Positions 1-10,100 are shown, counted from the first letter of the stretch. The stretch is 64,000 nt of DNA from Tritrichomonas musculus (GCA_039105265.1 JAPFFF010000016.1:3086056-3150055), one strand, 5' to 3'. Made by a program: numbers and translations. The notes: a model not told the origin generated them from the sequence alone.

Positions 1-728
1 AGAACGACTTTAGCTGATGAAAGCTGTGTTAAAAGAGTCTTTTCATCAACTTTATCTCCATTTTTGACGACATCTTCTGGATAAATGTAAACTGGAATTC
101 CAAGATCGTTCATTGCATTTGTAGCAAATGTTGAATTTTTCTCGACCTCGCCTGGTGTAAGTTCGTTGTAATTGATTTTATCTGGAACATAAGAATCTAA
201 TAAGGCACACATTGCTAAGTCGTAAGGCTGGAAATCTTCAACATTAGCATAACCTTTGACACGTTCATTAGCCCATGCCATCAAAGCCTCTTTATTGCTC
301 TTATTTGATTGTTGTGGTTGTTCTTCTGCACTTTCTTGATCAGATGCCTTTTGAACTGATTTGCTGATTGAATAACGTAAAATAAGAGACCATATTAATC
401 CAAGAATTAATTTTTGATTGTTATCGTTGACATCTTTACCAGAAATTCCAATGATTTGGACACCATCTTCTTTAAACATTTCAATAGCTAAATCACAATT
501 CTGAACCATATCGACATTTCGAACTGGACTCTGATTCCAGGCACGAGGTGCATCTTTCTTTGTTAAAACTTGTGCCAATTGCACTAACGAAACGCCATTG
601 GATAAATCTTTTGTGATATCTTGAATTTCAGTTTCACTTACTCCTTTTAATTGACCATTAACCCATCTGGTGAAAACAGTTATTTGGAGTGGAATCCATT
701 GATCATCAACTTTAGCTAGACCGCTCAT
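1..728 (-). CDS. Calponin-homology (CH1-CH2) actin-binding protein, 3' part cut by window edge
   Basis: Reading the minus strand from the ATG at 728 gives 242 codons without a stop, continuing past base 1. Residues ~12-120 form a CH1 domain. Its diagnostic parts are a WVNGQL-like start, NVDMVQNCDLAIEMFK, and the GISGKDVNDNNQKLILGLIW block that matches the actin-binding CH1 of alpha-actinin, filamin and spectrin families. A Q/E/S-rich linker (~125-145) is followed by the start of CH2 (KEALMAWANERVKGY onward, ~146-242). Tandem type 1/type 2 CH domains normally bind F-actin, so a cytoskeletal role is likely. The domains that would separate alpha-actinin from filamin-like or fimbrin-like proteins lie outside the window. 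The gene is divergent from the amylosucrase-like gene. The start is supported by initiator-like TCATTT boxes 16-26 bases upstream and by the CH1 beginning right after it. Confidence 0.88.
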   Translation of the reverse strand, partial: MSGLAKVDDQWIPLQITVFTRWVNGQLKGVSETEIQDITKDLSNGVSLVQLAQVLTKKDAPRAWNQSPVRNVDMVQNCDLAIEMFKEDGVQIIGISGKDVNDNNQKLILGLIWSLILRYSISKSVQKASDQESAEEQPQQSNKSNKEALMAWANERVKGYANVEDFQPYDLAMCALLDSYVPDKINYNELTPGEVEKNSTFATNAMNDLGIPVYIYPEDVVKNGDKVDEKTLLTQLSSAKVV

Positions 729-743
729 TTGTTCGAATTTAAA

Positions 744-754
744 AAATGAAATGA
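744..754 (-). promoter_or_regulatory. Initiator-like (Inr) boxes of the CH-domain gene
   Basis: On the minus strand two overlapping TCATTT boxes (749-754 and 744-749) lie 16-26 bases before the ATG at 728. They match the trichomonad core promoter consensus TCA+1Y(T/A), which normally sits within about 20 bases of the start codon. That they are used is an inference from motif and position. Confidence 0.5.
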
Positions 755-1385
755 CTCTATATTTGGAAACATTTGATTTCAATTGAACTATATTTATTTT
801 TATTAAAGATTGAATGTTTTATTGATAGATATCACAATTTATGAATTCAAAAATATTTTATAAATTTTTTTTGAATAGATTATATTATTTATTAATTGAA
901 AATTATGTACAATAGAAGATTTTATGATTTTTGAATGATTACAAATACAAATGCTTCTTATTGAACATTTTTCAAATATATTATTGATGCATATAATTTT
1001 TAATTCATTAAATTTGCTGTTTTAGCAAAAAGGAAAAAAAGTTAATAGATATCCAATATTTTTTAGGAAAAAAATATAAAAAATAATGTATAAATGGCAG
1101 TAAATGTTGTTTTACATGATTATGTATAATGCCATACCTAAAAAAAAAAAAAGTAAAATTTTTTTTATGCTTTTTTTCTGTATTTAATATACTTATAATG
1201 ATATTTGTTGTATTTTAAATTAGGATTTACATCAAGAACAGTAAATAATTTCGGTAGCATCCAATCGAAAATGATGCAATGGGGTTGAATCCTTAATGTC
1301 AAATAGGTTACATCTCTGGGATAATTTTTATTTGTTTCGGAACGAGTTCAAATAATCCTTTTTTCCGAAAGAATCTCAATTTGGT
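755..1385. other. AT-rich divergent intergenic region
   Basis: This ~630-base stretch separates two divergent genes. It is strongly AT-rich with several A- and T-runs (for example an A-run near 1141-1152). I see no convincing ORF, RNA gene or repeat array. A short motif, GTTACATCTCT, occurs at 1307-1317 and again inside the downstream ORF at 1421-1431, with a one-base variant at 1562-1572. Confidence 0.6.
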
Positions 1386-3860
1386 ATGATTACAACTTTT
1401 TGTATAGAGGCTTATAAAAAGTTACATCTCTATTCAAAATACGAATTATTGGTGTTTTTTTTACTCTTGATTTTTTCAAAAATACATATTAAAATTAAGA
1501 TGCACATAAACTTAACTCCATTCAAATCTTTAAATCAAATTTTTATGAAAACACACAAAAAGTTTCATCTCTTCTCACAAATTAAACAACTCATGACATT
1601 TGAAGATCAAGCTGTAGAAGGAAAAGCATTTCTCAAAAAATATAGCGACGATATATTCCAAAAACGACTATCGGAGAGATATAAAGAGTTTTATCGTCTT
1701 TATAATTCTGTTTATCATAATGATGAAAAATTTTCATCTTTACTTGATTTAATATATGAATTTTATAAAAAAAGATCCGAAACATTAAAAAATCTTGACA
1801 AGGAGCGAATTAAAGATCCGAAATGGCATTGCCAAAATGATAGTATTGGAATTCAAATCTATGCAGACAAATTTGCTGGCAATTTACGTAATATTGAGAC
1901 AAAGTTAGACTATTTACAAAAAATTGGAGTCAAATTTGTCTATGCTCTTCCATTTTTAGATTCTCCTCCAGAAAAAAGCGATGGTGGCTTTGCAGTCGCT
2001 AATTACCGAAAAGTACGCCCAGATCTAGGAACAAATGAAGACTTAGAACACCTTATTAATACTCTTCACCAACGAAATATGTGTTTTTGTATGGACTTTA
2101 TTATCAATCATACTTCAGACGAGCATGAATGGGCCCAAAGAGCCAAAAAAGGTGAAATTGAATACCAAAACCGCTACTATTTCTATGACAGTTGGTACAT
2201 ACCAAATCAATTTGACTCATATGGCGTCATGGGCCACTTTTTCGGTGATATTGCCCCTGATAATTTCACCTATGTACCAGAATGTCAAAAGATTGTGATG
2301 ACGACCTTTTATCCATATCAATGGGATCTTAATTTTACCAATCCAGTTGTTTTTGAAGAAACCCTCTCCAACATCCTTTATTTAATGAACCTTGGTGTTG
2401 ATGTTGTATTTTTCAATGGAACTTCGAACATGTGGAAGAAACCAGGGACATCATGTCGAAATCTCAATCGAGCCTACATTTTGAACGAGATGATTTTCAT
2501 TGCGATGCAGATTGTTTGCCCTGGTTGTGCTGCCTGGTTTGATCTCAAGAGGCACAAAAGGGACCAAAAAGAGGACTCTGATGAAGAAGAAAATGAAAAC
2601 GAAAATATTGAATTAGATAAATGGTCGGACAATGATGAAAGTGAAAGTGAAAATGAGAAAGAATTCATCATCACTGAATCAGGTGTCATCACAGCTGACG
2701 CTTATTCCGATTTGACCAAAAGACGGCCAGATCATAGAACTTCCTCACATGAAAATTTGAATGAAGAAGAAGAAGAATCAATCGACTTTGATCAATCGAA
2801 AGAAATCGGCAGCATTCATCAGAATTTCGGTTGGATGTCGCGTTTGTGGGCTTCATTAGCAATGTGTGATGTACGATCAATCAGCTATTCAATTAATGCC
2901 ATTTGTAACTGCTTTAAAGGTGACGCATACTTCACGCGAGTTCACTCGCACGACGACATCAATTGGGGCAACGGTTTTGACGTTGAATTGAATAGTTTGA
3001 TCGGTAACGGTTTGGGAAATTCAGACGGTTACAAAGGCGGCATCATATCACTCTATCGTTACTTGAACGACTTTTTCACAGGAAAAATGCCAGGCTCGTT
3101 TTCAAAGGGCATAACGTTCGCCGAAGATTTGGTCACCGGAAAAGCGCGAATCTGCGGAACAACGGCTTCCTTGCTCGGACTGGAGCGAGCACTGAAATAT
3201 TGTGAAAAAGCGGTTTCATTGAAAAAGTCGAGTAACGAACAAAACCGTAAAATAATTGAAGGGAAATTGAAGGTTCAAAGTGCAATTGATCGGATCTTGC
3301 TTCTTCACGCTGTTTCGGCATCAATGCCTTCAATGTTCCTCATCTACTTCGGCGACGAGATAGGCAAGTTGAATGACTACAACTACAAGAACTACCCTGA
3401 CATATCCCACGATACGCGATTCATTCAGCGTGGCTTTTTCAATTGGGACTCAACCGAGTTCATTGAAAAAGATGAAAATTCTTACCAATCAAGGATTTTC
3501 AACGGAATTAAGTCAATCACTAGCGCTAGATTCAATTACCCTTCATTCACTGAAAATAAACGTACGGTCTTCTTAAAAAGTTACACTCGTAATCAGTATT
3601 ATGACGAGGAAGACATTCATTATGCTGAAAAAAACGATTTCGAGGTCGACGCAGGGATCCTCATTTACAAGAGATTCTTGAATAACGGGAAGTTCTTGCT
3701 CTTCATTTTTAACTTTAACAAGTATCAAAGATCTATCAATATATTAAAAAGTGATATTTCAGGGAAATTCAGAGATTTAATCAGTGGAAAGGTTATTGAT
3801 CAAATAAATGATTTTCGAATTAAAGAATATGGATACTTGTGGCTTGAACCAATTGATTAA
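1386..3860 (+). CDS. GH13 amylosucrase-like protein, probable pseudoenzyme
   Basis: The 824-residue protein aligns along its length with bacterial amylosucrase (GH13 subfamily 4), which transfers glucose from sucrose to alpha-glucan. Conserved: the helical N-terminal region (~70-155), SDGG with D199, DFIINHTS with H242, ITESG with the acid/base candidate E431, SHDD with D523, and SHDTR with R678. The beta-4 motif that should read R-x-D reads FFN, so the arginine is F342 and the nucleophile Asp is N344; hydrolase or transferase activity is doubtful. Two acidic, probably disordered insertions lie at ~395-428 and ~450-478. The first 69 residues include a hydrophobic stretch (VFFLLLIF) and have no amylosucrase counterpart. 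The ATG at 1593 (residue 70), with a TCACA initiator-like box 16 bases upstream, is a plausible true start. Bacterial ancestry by transfer is likely. A regulatory or glucan-binding role is possible but unproven. Confidence 0.85.
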   Translation: MITTFCIEAYKKLHLYSKYELLVFFLLLIFSKIHIKIKMHINLTPFKSLNQIFMKTHKKFHLFSQIKQLMTFEDQAVEGKAFLKKYSDDIFQKRLSERYKEFYRLYNSVYHNDEKFSSLLDLIYEFYKKRSETLKNLDKERIKDPKWHCQNDSIGIQIYADKFAGNLRNIETKLDYLQKIGVKFVYALPFLDSPPEKSDGGFAVANYRKVRPDLGTNEDLEHLINTLHQRNMCFCMDFIINHTSDEHEWAQRAKKGEIEYQNRYYFYDSWYIPNQFDSYGVMGHFFGDIAPDNFTYVPECQKIVMTTFYPYQWDLNFTNPVVFEETLSNILYLMNLGVDVVFFNGTSNMWKKPGTSCRNLNRAYILNEMIFIAMQIVCPGCAAWFDLKRHKRDQKEDSDEEENENENIELDKWSDNDESESENEKEFIITESGVITADAYSDLTKRRPDHRTSSHENLNEEEEESIDFDQSKEIGSIHQNFGWMSRLWASLAMCDVRSISYSINAICNCFKGDAYFTRVHSHDDINWGNGFDVELNSLIGNGLGNSDGYKGGIISLYRYLNDFFTGKMPGSFSKGITFAEDLVTGKARICGTTASLLGLERALKYCEKAVSLKKSSNEQNRKIIEGKLKVQSAIDRILLLHAVSASMPSMFLIYFGDEIGKLNDYNYKNYPDISHDTRFIQRGFFNWDSTEFIEKDENSYQSRIFNGIKSITSARFNYPSFTENKRTVFLKSYTRNQYYDEEDIHYAEKNDFEVDAGILIYKRFLNNGKFLLFIFNFNKYQRSINILKSDISGKFRDLISGKVIDQINDFRIKEYGYLWLEPID

Positions 3861-3861
3861 A
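3858..3861 (+). terminator. TAAA poly(A) signal overlapping the stop codon
   Basis: The stop codon of the amylosucrase-like gene is followed by A, making TAAA. In trichomonads a UAAA that includes or closely follows the stop acts as the polyadenylation signal. The match is short, so this is supportive only. Confidence 0.4.
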
Positions 3862-4095
3862 AAATTGTTTTTGATAAATAATTTTTCATACCTATATATA
3901 TATATAATTATTGCTTTAAGTAAATCATATATGGTATAAATCATATCTATTTTTTAAATCTTATACTTCATAAACCTATTTATTAATTAGATTAAAAGGT
4001 CATATAACGATATGAAGTTATAAAAATCTTTTTTTGATAACCTTTGTTTGATTTTTATAATAAAATTATATTTAAAAATAATTAGCCCTTAGGCT
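3862..4095. other. AT-rich spacer between the amylosucrase-like gene and tRNA-Asn
   Basis: This is about 234 bases of very AT-rich DNA with a short TA run near 3892-3905. No coding or RNA feature is visible. It presumably holds the 3' UTR of the gene to the left and the tRNA 5' flank. Confidence 0.6.
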
Positions 4096-4169
4096 TCCTC
4101 CCTAACTCAGTTGGTTAGAGTGTCAGACTGTTAATCTGGAAGTCGTGTGTTCGATCCACACGGGAGGAG
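4096..4169 (+). tRNA. tRNA-Asn (anticodon GTT)
   Basis: The 74-nt cloverleaf is complete. The acceptor stem pairs TCCTCCC (4096-4102) with GGGAGGA (4162-4168), with discriminator G4169. The D stem is ACTC/GAGT. The anticodon stem is TCAGA/TCTGG around the loop CTGTTAA with anticodon GTT. The T stem is GTGTG/CACAC with loop TTCGATC. The internal Pol III promoter is present as an A box (4103-4114) and a B box (4149-4157). There is no intron. The last 14 bases are part of the retrotransposon target duplication that begins at 4156, so the gene has been remade intact by the insertion rather than destroyed. Confidence 0.95.
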
Positions 4170-4180
4170 ATTTTTTTTTA
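4156..4180 (+). repeat. Target-site duplication 1 (tRNA-Asn 3' end plus T-tract)
   Basis: This 25-bp segment runs from the CC that ends the B box through the acceptor 3' strand, the T9 run and one A. The same segment recurs at each of the nine downstream element junctions. Bottom-strand cleavage just before 4156 and top-strand cleavage about 25 bp downstream would explain it. The exact ends are uncertain by one or two bases because of short identities with element ends. Confidence 0.85.
4171..4179 (+). terminator. Pol III T9 terminator of tRNA-Asn
   Basis: Nine T residues start two bases after the discriminator base, which is enough to end Pol III transcription. The T-tract is inside the duplicated target and so is copied at every element junction. 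Pol III should therefore stop before the first retrotransposon. Confidence 0.85.
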
Positions 4181-4184
4181 GTTT

Positions 4185-4189
4185 TCATA
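4185..4189 (+). promoter_or_regulatory. Initiator-like TCATA at the element 5' end
   Basis: TCATA matches the trichomonad Inr consensus TCA+1Y(T/A) and would start transcription at 4187, four bases before the ATG. The same box is at the same place in all subfamily A copies (26838, 33798, 41136, 48474, 55805 and 63143). Subfamily B copies L2 and L3 have GCAAA instead. An internal promoter at the first bases of the element would let each array member be transcribed independently. This is inference from motif and position. Confidence 0.4.
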
Positions 4190-4190
4190 T

Positions 4191-7100
4191 ATGCTTTTTT
4201 GCACGACCAAACCTAGATTTTCCGAATTAGCACTCGACGCTGATTCGATTGATACCAAAATTGATGATTTTGGTGGAAATTTTTCTGATGATGATGGAAA
4301 TGGAACACCAGAATTTCGCAGTTTTTCGCCTCAAATTAGTACAGTAGATAGCCCTTTCAATATAAATTACAACAAACTCGCTACTTCTCCAATATCTCGC
4401 CACTCAAGAGAGATCAATTCAAAGACGCACCAAAACGGGGACCAGTTTGCCCCGAACACAACTCAATCAAATACACAGCCTCGATATGTTCCAAATGTTC
4501 CTCATAATCTTCCCGCGCAATACTCACTCACAGATCGAATTTTATATCCTACGGAGCAGCGGCACCCGCCGGTTGGACCTGCTCCTATCAACATACGGAG
4601 TACCTCACAGAGCGATTCCAACGTTTCCCCAGACTTTTCAGATTCCGAAGAATTTAGATCAGATGCGCATCAAAGTGATTCTACGAGCCGACCAAATTGC
4701 GCCAGAAATCTCATAGTTCCTAATACACAAAGGACGACAGAGGTACTCCTGCAGTCAGGAGTACACTATAATCCGACGAATCCAGAGGGTGGTCAGAACC
4801 CCTCTTGGTTCGTCATTACGAGCGATCCTTCACTGGCTTCCCGTTCCCCTCTGAGTTACCTTGCAAAGGATAAGTCAGTTGAAGGTGTATTGGTTGCCCG
4901 AGGACAAATGATCATTTCGAATGGGCAACCAATACTCGACCGAAACCGCCCGGCAGTACCTGCATCAGATGCAGAACTCAGCCAGAAGGTGCTCCTCCCT
5001 GAGACCTTCGTCCATCCGAGCACGGTTCCGGCGGTTCCATTCAATTTTTGCTCCTTCCCACGTTCGCCTTTTGTTTCCCATGTATACAATGTATTAAACT
5101 CACTGGCGGTCTCATTCTCGTGCAACATCGGTTGCAATAATCACTTCACCGACTTTTCAAATCACATGTCAGTCATGAATACCAATATGTTCAATGTTAA
5201 TAATAGTAATAGTTTCACTAATAATAGTTTCATTAATAATAATATCTCTAACTATAATGTTTCTCATAACAATGTTAATCTTGTTCATCATAGCGTTGAC
5301 GTCGACAACCAGACTGTCGAGTCAACTGCTCATGTAGCTCACCACAGCGTTGACGTCGACAATCGGGTTGTCGCGTCAATGGCTCATGTTGCTCATCATA
5401 GCGTTGACGTCGACAATCAGATTGTCGCGTCAACGGCACACGTGGTACATCACGCTGTTGACATTGACAATCAGATTGTCAAGTCAACAGCCCACGTCGC
5501 TCATCATTCTGTTGACGTTGACTATCAGACTGTCAAGTCAACAGCCCTCGTTGCTAATCACGCTGTTGACGTTGACAATCAGATTGTCAAGTCAACAGCT
5601 CACGTCGCTCATCACGCTGTTGACGTTGACAATCAGACTGTCAAGTCAACAGCTCACGTCGTTCATCACACTGTTGACGTTGACAATCAAACTGTCAAGT
5701 CAACAGCCCACGTCGCTCATCACGCTGTTGACGTTGACAATCAGACTGTCAAGTCAACAGCTCACGTCGTTCATCACGCTGTTGACGTTGACAATCAAAC
5801 TGTCAAGTCAACAGCTCACGTCGCTCATCACGCTGTTGACGTTGACAATCAGATTGTCAAGTCAACAGCTCACGTCGCTCATCACGCTGTTGACGTTGAC
5901 AATCAGATTGTCAAGTCAACAGCTCACGTCGCTCATCACGCTGTTGACGTTGACAATCAGATTGTCAAGTCAACAGCTCACGTCGCTCATCACGCTGTTG
6001 ACGTTGACAATCAGATTGTCAAGTCAACAGCTCACGTCGCTCATCACACTGTTGACGTTGACAATCGGGTTGTCGCGTCAACAGCTCACGTCACTCATCA
6101 CGCTGTTGACGTTGACAATCGGGTTGTCGCGTCAACAGCTCACGTCACTCACCACAACGTTGACGTTGACAACCAAACCGTCACGTCAACGGCTCACATC
6201 ACGCATCATTCTGTTGGCGTTGACGATCGGGTTGTCACGTCAACTGCTCACATCGATCATCATCAAGTAGTCACGAAGGAGAAATTATTCACATCAGTGA
6301 TTGAGGTACCTAAGTTTGTGTTCGAGATCAATGAGAAAGTGGTTCCACTATTTACTCTCTCTGGGAACCATTCGTTGCTTAACACATTCTCAAACAATAA
6401 TTTCCTCGGATCTCGAACCAACTCCTTAGGTACTCAAACTACCAGTAACTCTTCTGGTACAAGCAGCGTTGTTAGTGGTGCTGAAGAGTTCACCGATGCT
6501 CATTCTCACTCTGAACACTCTGATCATTCCGATGATGACAATCACGGTGGTAGTGATGATAATCCTTCTTCACCTGTGGGTGACAATGTTTCCATTGATT
6601 GGATCGTGAGCGAACTGGCTGGTGTGAAGACCAAAACAGACATGAAGTCTCTCATTGATATCTTGCAGGTGGCAAACATCGACACTTCACCATTCGCAAA
6701 CGTTAGCGACGTTGACACTCCTATCATTCTCCTCATGTATCAGAAAGACAGATGGTTAGGAGTTGGGCAGTTTTACTGCCCTTGCTGCGACAAAACGTTT
6801 CCCACATGTGCGTCCTTGTCTTTTCACCTCAAATCGACGCACACGACGAATAACATTCCTCTGGAGCAAGCGGCGTTCGAGTACATTGTCGGCAGGAAGC
6901 TGAGGTGGAAGATCGATTCACCTCACCTTCCGCCTGACGCTTTTCACTATCGTACCATTCACGTTTGTCCGTGCAGCGACTGCGACTACTTGGTCAGCAG
7001 AGCGAACTCATTGAGCAGCCACATGGGCTCATCGCACCAGGACATGGAAGCGCTTAAACGTGAAGTTGGAGTCTTCTGGGCGATGAGCATTCTGCACGCT

Positions 7101-10100
7101 AAGAAACATCGAAAATTACTTGTGGCTAGCGATGTTTACCATGACCTGCACGGTTCCTTGTGCATGAAATGCAAGGACTTCGTTGGTAGAGACAAAGCTA
7201 CAGTCAAACAGCATACCAACAGATCACATCCCCAGGCCAATGTTGAAGGTCATCGGGTTCAGGCAATCGACATAAGTATATCCGTTAATTGGCTTTCGCC
7301 TGAAACCGATGACGATGAAATTCGTGAAGCCAACACTGACCTGGAGAGAATCAAGATTGTGAGGAGTGAGAACAGAGTCACTCAAGATAATGAGAGACAG
7401 ATGCCAGTGCAACCTCGGGCAGACGAATCGGTGGATCTCCAAGTGATGGAAGATCGTCGTCGCGGGGAAGACTCACGCAGACGGAGACGACAGGCTGGGT
7501 TCATACCTGCCAACGAGAGACTGCCTGAGGCGCACTTGCATTCAGTCTCTTCATCTAGCGAAGAAGATACTCACACAATTGATGAACATCCGGCTCACCC
7601 AGCGTCAGCTTCGATCGTGGACATTGAGAGTTGCCTGTCCAAAGCTGAGAATTGGAAGTCGAGGTGCATGAAGGAAGATGATGATTTCGTGCACCTCCCG
7701 AAGCTGTGGGGTGACCGTTTAGCGAAACACAGGAAAAAGTTCGAAGAAGTGTTTAACAGTGAAGTCAAGGATGTTCTCAATTGGTATAATGAAGCTATTA
7801 ACCTCTCTGACTCTTTGGAAAAGAGCAGCCGAATGCTTCTCTGCGAAGGGATGATTTCGAAAATCATTCTCATTCTACGGAAGTCGATTAGGAAGTTCGT
7901 TCGTTCGGCACGGAGAGGTTCAGATAAGATTCGTCGCCCGCATTCCTTGGAGACACCGATTCAGATGAAGTCGGCCTCCAAATTCATCGCTGGTATTGAA
8001 CTCCTGCATTCCCGCATTCACATCACTGATGAAGATCTCGATCAACCTCAACGTAATGTAATCGCAGACATCAAAGAGAAGCTTGTTCGCTTTCTGTCAC
8101 AAGCTCCTTTGGAGTTCTCTCAACTTCTTGGGAGTGGTGACTTGGACTCAATTGACGGCTTGATTTACGATGAGCATTACGATGAAAGGATGAAATTCAT
8201 ACGTGCCAAGCTAGAGGAATTGGAGATTCTCAACAACTCTCCTTCCTCGCTTGGCTACAAGAAGTTCCTTCAGAAATTCTACGCTGAAGACGCCAAACGT
8301 ACACTCGACTGGTTCGTGTTGAACGACGACACACCGGAATGTGTCGTCCCAGTCGAAGATTTCGAGAACGTGTACGGGTCCTCGTGGAGCGATGCTGCTG
8401 CTCTCGGGGATGACCCAGATGGTGTTTACACTCTTCAGCGCAGAATTTCATCGAATAATTCTGATGAACTCAAATCACTCATCCTCAACGAAGAAGCTAT
8501 TCTCAAAGCGGTCAGATCGAGATCCAATCTGTCTGCCGTCGGATGCGACGGCATTTCAAATGGTGTGTGGAAGGTTGGCGGGAGTGTCACGGCGACGATC
8601 ATCAAGAATGTGTTGTGTTGCATGCTTGACACGGGTCTCTTTCCGGAGGTGTTGAAAATGAACAAAACCGTCATGTTGTTTAAGAAAGGAGACCCTGACG
8701 ACGCCCATTCGTGGCGTCCTATCACCATCACTCCGACGATTTATCGGATGCTGATGTGTCACATCAGCCGCTCGCTTCAAACGCTGAATTCAAAACATAG
8801 GTTCATATCACCGAGTCAGAAAGGATTCATGCGTATTCCAGCTGGAGCGGCTGAGCATGCAACTGTGGTTGATGAGATGATACACGATGCTGCACGGAAC
8901 CAAAAGTCACTCTACATCACGACGATCGACTTTTCTGATGCATTTGGTTCCGTACCACATAAACTTATTAAAAAGAATCTTACAGACATTGGCTTTGATC
9001 TTTCTTTTGTTAAAACGATTATTAATTCGTACAGAGACTCTTCGACGAAGATCATCAGCAACAACAGACGATCTAATTCTATCTGTTTTCGCAAAGGCGT
9101 CAAGCAAGGTTGTCCGCTGAGTCCGACGTTATTCAACATTTGTATCGAACCTCTCCTCGCGCGGTTGAACGCTTGCAAGGAGGACGGTTATCATTGGTTG
9201 GACTCAGCGACAACCGTTCAAGCTTACGCCGATGACATAATCGTGTTCTCGGACTCGGAAGTCGGGATGAAGAACTTGCTTTCGGTCGTGGAGCACTTCT
9301 GCAGTTATGCAGGCGACATGAAGATCAACTGCAAGAAGTGCCACGCTTTCACATACATTGCTCACAATGGTTCTCGCAGTGTGTTGAACGACAACTTCAC
9401 CATTGCTGGAGGACGTATTGATAACATCAGTATTCAGAACAATACAACGTATCTCGGACTTCCAATCGCGTGCAAATCTTCGCAGCGTAAACATCACGTT
9501 TTTCGGCGAATCGAAGACATGACGAAGGACGTCATTCGAATTACTAGCAGCGCTCTTCGGTTCACACAAGCGGTTGACGCCATCAAACGGTTCGTGATTC
9601 CCAAGATTGACTACGAACTGATGGCGAACACAGCACCGACAAATTGCCTCAGTCGCTTAGATGAACTCATTCGGGGCAAGTTGTCCAAAATGATCGGTGC
9701 TGCTGGTATTCCAACCGCCTGGTTCTACACGACGAAAAACGATGGCGGTCTTTACATACAGAAACTCACAGATCGCCAGAAAGCTCTCACTATCAGACTC
9801 TACATTGCTTTGATGGAGTCTAACGATAAAAGCATCCGTGATATGGTCAAGGCTTCAGATGAAGCCGAGATCATCTTCAGGGATGCTACCATCGACTTGA
9901 CTTCACCGTTCTTGCACCTAAAAGTTAAAGACAATGGTGCGTTAGATGCAAAGCGTAACCGCGGGACGTCGAACATCTTAGCCCGATGTGTTAAAGCTTT
10001 GCACGACGCTAACATGGGTCTGATACTCAAAGATGATATGTTTACGCTCAAAGATCTGAATAGTAATGTCACATATGATGTTAACACCTCTAATGTTGTT

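Noticed and set aside
1386-3860. Spliceosomal intron in the amylosucrase-like gene
   Set aside because: The frame is open throughout and no trichomonad-type 5' GTATGT or long 3' splice motif was seen at a plausible place. The acidic insertions are in frame and coding.
4156-4180. tRNA 3' end repeat as an att site of an integrase-borne island
   Set aside because: The layout resembles tRNA-integrated islands, but the elements encode RT and restriction-like endonuclease and no integrase, and the repeat fits a LINE target duplication.
4181-4300. HDV-like self-cleaving ribozyme at the element 5' end, as in R2
   Set aside because: I looked for the nested double-pseudoknot pattern in L1, L2 and D and could only support a single hairpin. 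A descriptor search could still find a degenerate form.
5286-6257. Regular palindromic repeats resembling a CRISPR array
   Set aside because: The units are directly adjacent with no unique spacers, lie in frame inside a LINE ORF, and no cas genes are present.
5350-6270. Long second-frame ORFs through the 54-bp repeats (also 12573-13697, 20000-20638, 28003-28653, 34963-35991, 42301-43329, 56970-57998)
   Set aside because: The unit length is a multiple of three and one alternative frame happens to lack stops, so any array is open. The peptides end soon after the array and no start signal is seen.
8230-8451. Minus-strand and short ORFs recurring in every LINE copy
   Set aside because: They repeat only because the plus-strand gene repeats. 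They have no recognisable domains or start signals and are shadows of the RT gene.
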